A DNA stretch of 52,570 nt, from NCBI GenBank assembly GCA_947470575.1, contig CANITX010000003.1, positions 1 through 52,570 of the forward strand, written 5' to 3'. This document shows, piece after piece, positions 29,373 through 38,098 of the stretch. The DNA is from Rhodospirillales bacterium. GTDB lineage: Bacteria; Pseudomonadota; Alphaproteobacteria; Rhodospirillales; CAMCUA01. Both the position numbers and the translations under genes were made by a program. The notes beneath the pieces are model-generated. The model had not been told where the DNA came from. It did not search any database and worked only from the letters and a program-made list of their open reading frames with translations. The stretch's first letter is position 1. Every line of letters starts with the position of its first letter.

Positions 29373-30600
29373 TGCCGGCCTTCAGGTTGGCGTAGTTCAC
29401 GTCCGCCCAACCGCGCCGTTCCACCGAACGTTCGCTGGCGTCCAGAATGTCGTGGATCTTCAGCGCCTCCTTGAATCCGGGGGCATAGGGCGTGCCGTTG
29501 ACGATGGCCTCGTGGAAAGCGGCCCAGGCCTGCGCCACGTAATAGGCAGCGCGGCCTTCCGGGATGCCGGTCTTGGCTTCGCTGCGCGTCGGAATTTCAT
29601 CGAACAGCCGCTGCAGCCGCTCCGGCGGGATCGGGTCGGCCATGAACTTGTCCATGTCGATGCGGTTGCCGAACAGGCGCAGGCCGCCGCGATTGGGGTC
29701 GCCCTCGCCGGTCTCCTTGCTCCAGCCCTCGGTCGGCGCGAAGGATTGCAGCATCAGCATGCCCTCGGTGCCGTAGACCTCGAAGCGCTCGCCGCTGCCG
29801 AACCAGGCGGCGTTGCTGATGTGCAGCGAACCGCTGATGCCGTTCTCCATTTCCAACAGGAAACCCATGGTGTCGGCTTGGTCGCTTTTGATCGGGGCGC
29901 CGCCGTCCAGCGACGGGCGCTCGGGCACCTTGATCGACATGTCGGCGCAGATGCCGGTGATGTCGCAGCCGAGCACGGCAATGATGCGCTCCAGCCCCAG
30001 GCCACTGCGGTAGCCCGGATGGCCGCTGGAGGCGAGCTGGAAGATCCATTGCCGGTGCGACGGCCGGGGTACGATGTAGTTGCTGCCGTACATGCTGAGA
30101 TTGAACATCAGCGGCTGGCCGATGTAGCCCTCGGCCACTCGGCGCGCCATCTCCATGGCGGCGGGATGGTAGTGCTGCTGGTAGCCGAGCGCCGTCTTGA
30201 CGCCCTTCGCCGTGGCGATGGCGTACATCTCCTCGGCCTGTTTGACACTGATGCCGAGCGGCAGCTCGCAGTAGATGTGCTTGCCGGCCTTCAGCGCCGG
30301 CATCGTCGCCTCGTAGTGGCTGGCCGGACGGACGCAGGTGCAAACCACGTCGATTTCGGGCACCGCCGCGAGCATGCGCTCGACGCTGGCGAAGGCATGC
30401 GGCACGCCGAAGTGCTTAGCCGATTCGTCGGCCGATTCCTGGCGCCGCGTGCAGACGGCGACGACCTCGAAGCGTTCCGGTTGCGCCTTCAGCGCTGGCA
30501 GGTGGCCGCGGATGGCGAAATTCTCTCGCCCGTCGGCGCCATGCGCGAAACCGGCGCCGACGACGGCGACTTTCAATTTCTTCTCGGATGTTTTAGCCAC
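29365..30600 (-). CDS. Gfo/Idh/MocA-family oxidoreductase
   Basis: KLKVAVVGAGFAHGADGRENFAIRGHLPALKAQPERFEVVAVCTRRQESADESAKHFG; GKHIYCELPLGISVKQAEEM. GTG start at 30600 preceded by GGAGGAG. Confidence 0.85.
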   Translation of the reverse strand: MAKTSEKKLKVAVVGAGFAHGADGRENFAIRGHLPALKAQPERFEVVAVCTRRQESADESAKHFGVPHAFASVERMLAAVPEIDVVCTCVRPASHYEATMPALKAGKHIYCELPLGISVKQAEEMYAIATAKGVKTALGYQQHYHPAAMEMARRVAEGYIGQPLMFNLSMYGSNYIVPRPSHRQWIFQLASSGHPGYRSGLGLERIIAVLGCDITGICADMSIKVPERPSLDGGAPIKSDQADTMGFLLEMENGISGSLHISNAAWFGSGERFEVYGTEGMLMLQSFAPTEGWSKETGEGDPNRGGLRLFGNRIDMDKFMADPIPPERLQRLFDEIPTRSEAKTGIPEGRAAYYVAQAWAAFHEAIVNGTPYAPGFKEALKIHDILDASERSVERRGWADVNYANLKAGSA

Positions 30601-30649
30601 GCGGCTCTCCTCCTGCGCTTTTCGGGGCGGTACCGTGAAACCCACGCCG

Positions 30650-31579
30650 TCACCCATCCTGGCTGGCCAGATAGCGCAGGGCGAGTTCGCGGTCCAGGGC
30701 GTCGATGCGCGGCTGCACGACGGGTGCCGCCGCGGCGCGGAAGGCGGCACGCTCCTCCGGGGTCAGATCGACGAAGCGGGTGCCGCCTTTTTCCAGTTCG
30801 GCGCGGCAGGTCACATCGTCCTCGGCGGCGAAGCGCCGCTGCGCCAGGGTCGCCGCGCGCGCCGCATCGTCCACCGCGTGGCGCAAGTCCGCCGGCCAAT
30901 TCTCGTAGGCCGTCCGGTTGCACAGGAACAAGGCGACGCCAAAGATATGCGCCGACACGGTCACATAGGGGTGATAGGCGTTCAGCCCGAAATGCAGCAG
31001 GTTGGTCAGCGGATTTTCCTGGCCGTCGACCTCGCCGCTGGCGACGACGCGCGGCAGATCCTTGGCATCTGTGACCACCGGCGTGAAGCCGACCGCCGCC
31101 AGCACGTCCTGGTAAATCTGGCTGTTCAGGGTGCGCATGCGCAATCCCCGGCAGTCCTCCGGCCGGCGCAGCGGCCGTCGCGCGTTGCTGAAGTGGCGAA
31201 AGCCGTTGTCCCAGAAGCCGAGCAGCCGAAAGGGCGTCCGCGCCGCGACCTCCGCGCTCAGGCGCGCGCCCACCTCGCCGTCGAGCGCCGCGAAAGCCTT
31301 CGCCCGGTCGTGGATGGCGAACGGCAGGTCGAGGATGCCGAGCAGGGGAACGCTGCCGGCCTGGGCGCTGGAGGCGTAATAACAAAAGCCGATCTCGTTC
31401 GCCGCCAGCATAGCGAACAGATCGGTCGAGGCACGGCCCTGCTGGGTGATATCGGGCATCAGCGCGAGGCTGGCCTCGCCGCTACAGAGCGCCGCCAGCC
31501 GCTCGGCGAACACCCGGCCGGCGCGGGTATGGACCGATGCCTCGGATTGATAGCCTGCGAAGGTGAGGTCCATCGGCAT
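30650..31579 (-). CDS. TRAP-type C4-dicarboxylate substrate-binding protein (DctP)-like, no evident signal peptide
   Basis: MDLTFAGYQSEASVHTRAGRVFAERLAALCSG...YYASSAQAGSVPLLGILDLPFAIHDRAKAFAAL...LGFWDNGFRHFSNARRPLRRPEDCRGLRMRT. Confidence 0.75.
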   Translation of the reverse strand: MPMDLTFAGYQSEASVHTRAGRVFAERLAALCSGEASLALMPDITQQGRASTDLFAMLAANEIGFCYYASSAQAGSVPLLGILDLPFAIHDRAKAFAALDGEVGARLSAEVAARTPFRLLGFWDNGFRHFSNARRPLRRPEDCRGLRMRTLNSQIYQDVLAAVGFTPVVTDAKDLPRVVASGEVDGQENPLTNLLHFGLNAYHPYVTVSAHIFGVALFLCNRTAYENWPADLRHAVDDAARAATLAQRRFAAEDDVTCRAELEKGGTRFVDLTPEERAAFRAAAAPVVQPRIDALDRELALRYLASQDG

Positions 31580-31691
31580 GTACCGGGGTTTCAAGGGATC
31601 GGGAAGGTTTGGGGACCGGGAAGGCTTGGGCCGAACGGCACCATCATCTATATGAGATGATCGTTCGACACGAAGCAAGAAGGAGCACGCG

Positions 31692-32174
31692 ATGGGTCTT
31701 CGCTTCATGGAGCATATCCTGATCCTCACCGACGATCCCGACGGCACGCGGGATTGGTGGTGCAAGGTGCTGGGCATGCGTGCCGGGGATCATCCGGAAT
31801 TCGGCTTTCCGGTACACTGGCTTTATATCGGCGATCAGGACGTGGTGCACATCGGCCAAGCCAAATTCTCCGCCCACCAGGACACCTACCTGAAGACGCC
31901 GAAGGACACCGACCTCGACGTCCCCGACGGCAGGCGCGGCAGCGGGCGCATCGATCACGTCTGCTTCAATTGCGATGACATGCCGGGTTTTCTCGCCCGC
32001 CTGACGGCCAACGACGTGGCCTTTAGCGAACGCAAGGCGCACAACTCCGACCTCTATCAGATTTTTTTCCGCGACCCGATCAACGGCATCAAGGTCGAGC
32101 TCAATTTCTCGGCCGAGGAAGCCGTGCGCGCCGGCCGCGTGCCGTCCTGGACGAGTACCGGCGCGACCGCGTGA
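31692..32174 (+). CDS. VOC/glyoxalase-family protein
   Basis: MGLRFMEHILILTDDPDGTRDWWCKVLGM...IDHVCFNCDDMPGFLARL...QIFFRDPINGIKVELNF. Confidence 0.85.
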   Translation: MGLRFMEHILILTDDPDGTRDWWCKVLGMRAGDHPEFGFPVHWLYIGDQDVVHIGQAKFSAHQDTYLKTPKDTDLDVPDGRRGSGRIDHVCFNCDDMPGFLARLTANDVAFSERKAHNSDLYQIFFRDPINGIKVELNFSAEEAVRAGRVPSWTSTGATA

Positions 32175-32196
32175 CGGGCGTTACGTTACGGCGCGG

Positions 32197-32300
32197 GCTC
32201 ATCCTTCGAGACGGGCCTGCGGCCCTCCTCAGGATGAGGATTCGCTTTTTAACCTCACCCTGAGGAGGCCGCGTCAGCGGCCGTCTCGAAGGGTCGGCCG
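32197..32300. repeat. Pair of inverted palindromic elements
   Basis: CTCATCCTTCGAGACGGGCCTGCGGCCCTCCTCAGGATGAG followed by its near-reverse-complement CTCACCCTGAGGAGGCCGCGTCAGCGGCCGTCTCGAAGGGT, separated by GATTCGCTTTTTAAC. Confidence 0.75.
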
Positions 32301-32311
32301 GCGCCGCGACG

Positions 32312-33397
32312 TCAGCCGAGCGGCTGTATGCCCAATTCTCCGGCCAGTTTGTCCAACACCCGGCGCAATTCGGTATGGATCGGAATGCCGCCGGTCCGCC
32401 GTTCTAGGGTGATCCGTGCCAGCCGCTCGCCGGGTAAGCGGATTTCCGTCACTCCCGGCAACAGGTCGGACGACTTCATGGTGTCCCAGATGTCGTCGAC
32501 GCCTTGTTTGAATTCGTCGACATCGCAGAAGGCCGCGATGTCGATGGCGACGACGAAATGGCCGGTGTTGGTCACCGTCTTGCTGTCGGCGTTGAAGTCG
32601 ACCACGTCGCGGCCGAAGGCGGCACCGTTCAGCGTTCCGGCCAGCAGCCCGAACATCAAGGCCAAGCCATAGCCCTTCGGCCCGCCGATCGGCAGCAGGA
32701 AGCCGTCGTTGGAGCGCTTCGGATCGGTCAGCGGCTGGCCCTGGCGGTCGATCATCCAGCCTTCGGGCATGGTCTCGTTGCGCTGTGCCTTGGTTTTTAC
32801 CTTGCCATAGGCCGCCACCGTGGTCGCCATGTCGAGCACCATCGGCGGATGCTTCTTGCCGGGCACCGCGATGGCGATGGGATTGGTGCTGAGCAGCATG
32901 TCGATGCCGCCCCACGGCGGCAGATGATTGGCGCTGCCGACGGCGACGTAAAGCCCGATCATGTCGTGGGCCAGCGGCATGCGGGCATAGAGCGAGGCGG
33001 GGCCCGCGTGATTGCTGTGATGCGCGCCGACCCAGGCGATGCCGGCGGTCTTCGCCTTGGCGATGGCGATCTCGGCGGCGCGGCTCATCACCAGATGGCC
33101 GAGCGCATTGTCGCCGTCGAGCAGCGCCATGGCCGTGCGCTCGCGGTCGATCTTGATCTGCGGATGAGTGTTGATGCCGCCGTCGCGGATGCGCTTCACG
33201 TATTGCGCCAGCCGGAAGACGCCATGGCCCTCCGAGCCGATGGCGTCGGCTTCCGCCATCAACGTGGCCGCCCGTCGCGCCCCGCCGGCCTCGACCCCGA
33301 CGGCAACGAAGGCCGCCGCGATGAAGTCGGTCAGCTTGCCTTCCGTCACCACCAGCGGCGACGATGCCTTGTCCCCATGACCCGCTGTATCCGGCAT
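32312..33397 (-). CDS. Ldh-family (malate/L-lactate/ureidoglycolate dehydrogenase-like) oxidoreductase
   Basis: FRLAQYVKRIRDGGINTHPQIKI...WVGAHHSNHAGPASLYA...STNPIAIAVPG...GGPKGYGLALMFGLLAGTLNGAAFG. Confidence 0.88.
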   Translation of the reverse strand: MPDTAGHGDKASSPLVVTEGKLTDFIAAAFVAVGVEAGGARRAATLMAEADAIGSEGHGVFRLAQYVKRIRDGGINTHPQIKIDRERTAMALLDGDNALGHLVMSRAAEIAIAKAKTAGIAWVGAHHSNHAGPASLYARMPLAHDMIGLYVAVGSANHLPPWGGIDMLLSTNPIAIAVPGKKHPPMVLDMATTVAAYGKVKTKAQRNETMPEGWMIDRQGQPLTDPKRSNDGFLLPIGGPKGYGLALMFGLLAGTLNGAAFGRDVVDFNADSKTVTNTGHFVVAIDIAAFCDVDEFKQGVDDIWDTMKSSDLLPGVTEIRLPGERLARITLERRTGGIPIHTELRRVLDKLAGELGIQPLG

Positions 33398-33704
33398 CGC
33401 ATTTCTCCCTTGTCTCGACCCTGCCGCCAAGCTTGGACAGGCAAATCGATATACGGCAACCGCCGACCCCCGACAATCGCCCCCGGCCAACTCCAGCCGA
33501 ACGATCTTGACTCCGTCTGGCACTGGCAGAAGAGTCGGAAACTCAACAGGAGCGCTGCGTTCCGCAGCCGCCGCTCAAAATCAATCGGCGCGGACGCCAT
33601 AAGGCAAGGTTCAATGTTGCAGACGATGAGTGCCGCGTCGCTGCATGACGCCGGGCGCTTGTGGGCACAGCCGTCATCGCTGCGACCGTCTGGAGGATCG
33701 GGAT

Positions 33705-35180
33705 GTGCCGCTTCGTCGTCGCATCGCGCCGTTCGCCATCGCCATGAGCCTGTTGAGCTATATCGTCCTGCCGGTACCTGACGCGACCGCCCAGTCCAGC
33801 GGCAGCCTGCCGAACGCCAAATGGATTACCGTGGTCCTCGCTTCCGAGCCCGACACTCTGGACGGCTGTCAGGCGCTGCGCTCCAGCGCCGGGCCGGTGA
33901 TCATGCAGAACGTCGTGGAAACCCTGACCGACGTCGATCCGAAGACCGGCGTCATCAAGCCGCGCCTCGCCACCGCCTGGCAGGCTATCGACCACAAGAC
34001 CTGGCGCTTCACCTTGCGCCGGGGCTTGACCTTCCACGACGGCGCGCCGTTCAACGCGGCCAGCACCATCAAGGCGCTGCAACGCACCCTGACCAAGGAA
34101 TTCACCAGCAACCAACCGCTGCCGATCCGGCCCCTGCAGATGTCGACGCTGACCGTGACCTCGCCGAACACGGTGATGGACAAGATGTCGCTCGAACCCG
34201 TCGGCACTGGCCCCTACGTTTTCGCCGGTTGGTCGGCGGGCAGCGAGATCAAGCTGAAGCGCAACGAAAAATATTGGGGCAACAAACCGCCGGTCGAAGG
34301 TGTGCGCTATGTCTGGCGTGCCGAATCGGCGGTGCGTGCCGCCATGGTCAAGATCGGCGAGGCCGACATATCGCCCAACATCGCGGTCCAGGACGCCAAG
34401 GAGCCGGCGATGGACTACAGCTTCCTCAATTCCGAAACCACCTTCATGCGCATCGACACCAGCCGCAAGCCGCTGGACGACGTTCGCGTTCGTCGCGCCC
34501 TGAACTATGCCTTCGACCGTCACACGGTGCGCGGCAGCATCCTGTCGAAGGATATCGTGCACGCCACCCAGGCGGTGGTGCCGACCATGGCCGGCCACAA
34601 CCACGATCTCGACAAGCGGGTGATGCCCTACGACCCGGCCAAGGCGCGCCAGCTTTTGGCAGAGGCCAAGGCCGCCGGTACGCCGGTCGATAACGAAATC
34701 ACCATCCTGGGCGTGCCCGCGCTCTATCCCAACGCCGCCGAAACGGCCGAGGCGATGCAGGCCATGTACAAGGCGGCCGGGTTCAACATCAAGCTGCGCA
34801 ACATCGACCGCAGCGAGTCGCGCAACCTGACGGTCAAGCCGTTTGCCGAAGATCGCGGCCCGGTGCTGTTTCAAAGTTCGCACGACAACGACAAAGGCGA
34901 TCCGGTGTTCTCCGCTTTCACCCGTTTCGCCTGCGACGGCGTCCAGTCGATGTCGTGCATGCCCGAACTCGACAAGCTGATCGCCGATGCCACTGTGATG
35001 GCCGGCGAGAAGCGGATCAAAGCCTGGGAGGACGTCTTCCGCATCGTCTATGACGATCTCGTGCCCTGGGTCTTCATGTATCACATGGTCGGCTATTCCC
35101 GCGTCGGCGCCCGGGTCAATTTCGCCCCGACCTCGTCGACCAATACGCAAGTGGAAATCGCCACGGTGATGTTCAAGTAA
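33705..35180 (+). CDS. ABC transporter substrate-binding protein, family 5 (third paralogue)
   Basis: Signal-like VPLRRRIAPFAIAMSLLSYIVLPVPDATAQ; WITVVLASEPDTLDGCQALRSSAGPVIMQNVVETL; HDGAPFNAASTIKAL; SFLNSETTFMRID. GTG start at 33705 with GGAGG upstream. Confidence 0.88.
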   Translation: MPLRRRIAPFAIAMSLLSYIVLPVPDATAQSSGSLPNAKWITVVLASEPDTLDGCQALRSSAGPVIMQNVVETLTDVDPKTGVIKPRLATAWQAIDHKTWRFTLRRGLTFHDGAPFNAASTIKALQRTLTKEFTSNQPLPIRPLQMSTLTVTSPNTVMDKMSLEPVGTGPYVFAGWSAGSEIKLKRNEKYWGNKPPVEGVRYVWRAESAVRAAMVKIGEADISPNIAVQDAKEPAMDYSFLNSETTFMRIDTSRKPLDDVRVRRALNYAFDRHTVRGSILSKDIVHATQAVVPTMAGHNHDLDKRVMPYDPAKARQLLAEAKAAGTPVDNEITILGVPALYPNAAETAEAMQAMYKAAGFNIKLRNIDRSESRNLTVKPFAEDRGPVLFQSSHDNDKGDPVFSAFTRFACDGVQSMSCMPELDKLIADATVMAGEKRIKAWEDVFRIVYDDLVPWVFMYHMVGYSRVGARVNFAPTSSTNTQVEIATVMFK

Positions 35181-35270
35181 GATGCCCGGTTTTATGGCCG
35201 GCCGCCCGGATTGACTCGCTCGGTCACTCCTGTAAAAAAGTTTTGCGGTGCCCTGCTCAGGAGAAGCCAG

Positions 35271-36284
35271 ATGACCGACATCTACCGCCAGCGCATCGAC
35301 CATCCCGCCGCCTGGACCAGCCGGGCCATTGGCGGCAAGGAAGGGCTGATGCTGCGTCTCGCGCCCAAGCATCTGGCCGGCTTCGATGCGATCCTGGCCA
35401 AGACCCGCCACCTCAAGCCGCAGGAAGTGACCCGGCGGGAATTCGATCATCCCGACGTCAATCCGCTGCTGGCCGAGGTATTGCGCATCGTCCAGGACGG
35501 CCGCGGTGCGGTGATCGTCGCCGGCATCGAACACGCCCGCTATTCCGAAGAAGAGTTCGAACGCATCTACTGGGGCTTCGGCACCCATTGGGGCGAAGCG
35601 GCGACGCAAAGCGCCTTCGGCGACCGGTTGGGCCGCGTCACCCACGTTCCGGTCGGCCCCGACAATCCGACCAATCGCGGTTACAAGGGCAGGGACGAAT
35701 TGTTCCTGCACACCGACAATCACGAAATCGTCGGCCTGATGTGTATCCACAAGGCGGCGAAAGGCGGCTTCAGCGTCCTCGCCAGCTCGCAGGCGATCTA
35801 CAACGAAATACTCGCCACCCGGCCCGATCTGTTGCCGGCTCTCTACGAAGGCTACCCCATGGCGACCCGCGAGGCGTCGACGAGCGCCAAGCCGGTAACC
35901 GAATATAAAGTGCCGGTCTTTTCCCTGGTCGGCGGCAAGGTCAGTTGCTTGTACAACCGCGAATTCTTCGACCGTGCCGCCAACCTGCGTGGCGACCGTC
36001 CGGCCGATTTCAGCGAAGCCATGGCGCTTTACAACGCCATCGCCGACAATCCCGACGTCCATGCCGAATTCATGTTGGAGCCGGGCGAAATGATGTTCTT
36101 CAACAACTACACCATGCTGCACGCCCGCCGCCCGTTCGAAGACGCATCCGACCGGCCGCAGCGCAGCCTGTTGCGCCTATGGGTGACGCCGCCCGAAGGC
36201 CGGCGCCGGCCGGTGATCGAGGTCTACCGCCGCAAGGCAGGCTCCTATGGCCCCGGCCCCAAGGTGCCGACAATGGCGGGATGA
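35271..36284 (+). CDS. TauD/TfdA-family dioxygenase (divergent subfamily)
   Basis: GRDELFLHTDNHEIVGLMCIHKAAKGG (HxD); MMFFNNYTMLHARRPFED...RSLLRLWV. Confidence 0.85.
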   Translation: MTDIYRQRIDHPAAWTSRAIGGKEGLMLRLAPKHLAGFDAILAKTRHLKPQEVTRREFDHPDVNPLLAEVLRIVQDGRGAVIVAGIEHARYSEEEFERIYWGFGTHWGEAATQSAFGDRLGRVTHVPVGPDNPTNRGYKGRDELFLHTDNHEIVGLMCIHKAAKGGFSVLASSQAIYNEILATRPDLLPALYEGYPMATREASTSAKPVTEYKVPVFSLVGGKVSCLYNREFFDRAANLRGDRPADFSEAMALYNAIADNPDVHAEFMLEPGEMMFFNNYTMLHARRPFEDASDRPQRSLLRLWVTPPEGRRRPVIEVYRRKAGSYGPGPKVPTMAG

Positions 36285-36338
36285 GCCTCCCGGTTCTAAC
36301 GCTTCGCATCGCCGGAGTCGTGGCGTAAGCTGACGTCC

Positions 36339-36968
36339 ATGGCATCGAGCGGGCCGATGAACAAACCTTCGAGCGAAAGCTGGGCCGCCTATTATGCGCG
36401 GACGGGTAACCGTCCGCCGCGCCGCACGCTCCTGGTGGCGCTCAATCGCTTCGCCGCCGATCCCGGTTCGGAAGGGGCCAAATTCGCCATTGACCTCGGC
36501 TGCGGCAATGGCCGCGACACCGTCGAGTTGCTGCGCCGCGGCTGGTCGGTGCTGGCCATCGATGCTGAGGCCAAGGCCATCGAAGGCTTGCGCCAACGCC
36601 CCGACCTGCCGCCCGATGCCAAGCTGGAAACCCGCACTGTGCGCTTCGAAGACGCGCTGCTGCCGACCGCCGATCTGGTCAATTCCAGTTTCGCCCTGTC
36701 GTTGCAGCCGCCATCGGCCTTCCCCGCCACCTGGCAGCGCATCGTCCGCGCCGTGCGTCCGGGCGGGCGCATCGCCTGCCAGCTTTACGGCGTGCGCGAC
36801 GAATGGGCCGGCGATCCGACCATCACCTTCTTCACCCGCGACGGCATCGAGGAACTGCTGGCCCCGCTCGCCTGGGAACTGATGGACGAGGAGGAGACGG
36901 ATTCCGTCACCCCGCGCGGCAAGCCCAAGCACTGGCACATCTTCCACATCGTGGCGCGCAAGCCCTGA
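36339..36968 (+). CDS. Class I SAM-dependent methyltransferase
   Basis: FAIDLGCGNGRDTVELLRRGWSVLAIDAEAKAIEGL; VRPGGRIACQLYG. Confidence 0.88.
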   Translation: MASSGPMNKPSSESWAAYYARTGNRPPRRTLLVALNRFAADPGSEGAKFAIDLGCGNGRDTVELLRRGWSVLAIDAEAKAIEGLRQRPDLPPDAKLETRTVRFEDALLPTADLVNSSFALSLQPPSAFPATWQRIVRAVRPGGRIACQLYGVRDEWAGDPTITFFTRDGIEELLAPLAWELMDEEETDSVTPRGKPKHWHIFHIVARKP

Positions 36969-36976
36969 ACGCGAAA

Positions 36977-37009
36977 CGCCCCGACATCGTCGGATGCCGG
37001 GGCGCTTTT
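36977..37009 (+). terminator. Rho-independent terminator
   Basis: CGCCCCGACATC-GTCG-GATGCCGGGGCG followed by CTTTT, between convergent genes. Confidence 0.75.
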
Positions 37010-37028
37010 CGTTAATCGGGAACCGGCT

Positions 37029-37898
37029 TCAGAACGGCTTATCGCCGCGCACCAACGTGCGATAGAGCATCCGGTGCTGATTGGGGTCGTAATCGAAGCC
37101 GGCCTTGTGCAGGGCCGAGCGGTTGTCCCAGATCAGCATGTCGCCCAGCTTCCACTGGTGGACATAGGTGAACTCCGGCTTCACCAGATGGGTGTAGGTA
37201 AGATCGCGCAGGAATTCCTGCGATTCCTCGGGGCTCATGCCGACGATGTTCTCGGTCTTGTTCGGGTGGAACCATACCGCCTTGCTGCCGTTCACCGGAT
37301 GGGTGCGCACCAGCGGATGGATCGGCGAGGGCGCCTTGTAGTTCTTCTGGTCTTCCAGGGTGTCGGGGTTGCGGTTCTTCGTCGCGCTGCCGGCCAGCAG
37401 GTTCACCGTCTTCATGCCGGTGATCTTCCTTTTCAAATCCTCCGGCAGCGCCTCGTAAGCCGCGCGCGTGTTGCAGAGCGAGGTTCCGCCGCCCCGGTCC
37501 GGCAGTTCCACCGGGTAGAGCGAGGTGTAATTCGGCGGCAACACCTGGTTGGTGTGGTCGGTATGCCATGAAGAGCTTTGCGCCGTCTTCGCCTGGCTGC
37601 CCTGGCTGTTCTTGAAGCGGTTCGACAGCACGCTGACCAGCGGCACGCCCTCGGCCAGATAGCGCCGGTTCTGGTCTTCCATGACCTCGCCGAACAGGCT
37701 GACGGCGCCCAGGTATTCGGCCGGGGTGAAGGTCTGGCCGCGGATGCAAAGCGCGATGTTCTCTTCGAGTGCGTCGATCAGCTGCCGGCGGGTCGCTTCG
37801 CTAACCGGCTGGCGAAGGTCGAGGCCGCTTACCTCGACGCCGACATTGGGGGACAGCTTGTCGAACCGCAGTTTCGGTTCCTATGCGATGACATTCAT
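37029..37898 (-). pseudogene. TauD/TfdA-family dioxygenase gene with an in-frame TAG at codon 6
   Basis: Reverse strand: GGAGAGCGGCCC ATG AAT GTC ATC GCA TAG GAA CCG AAA CTG CGG TTC GAC AAG CTG; same frame continues KLSPNVGVEVSGLDLRQPVSEATRRQLIDALEENIALCIRGQTFTPAEYLGAVSLFGEVMEDQNRRYLAEG... to the stop at 37029. Could still be expressed (suppression or alternative start). Confidence 0.7.
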
Positions 37899-38098
37899 GG
37901 GCCGCTCTCCTGGCAGGGATGGGAATGGCACGAGTTTGCCGCAGCAATTCCGCCCCGATGCGACGTCGGGTGCCCGCGTGACACCAGGATTATTTGGCCG
38001 GCAGCCCAGGGCCGGAACGCCGGTTCTACGTATAGATTATCGATAATCGACGGCGGCGGGAAGTCCTCTCTGCGCCGCACGGAAGGAAGCGTCCTGTC

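Noticed and set aside
33543-36122. 859-aa minus-strand ORF
   Set aside because: Antisense to well-supported SBP and TauD genes; low-complexity G/V/H/D-rich translation typical of the mirror frame in high-GC DNA.
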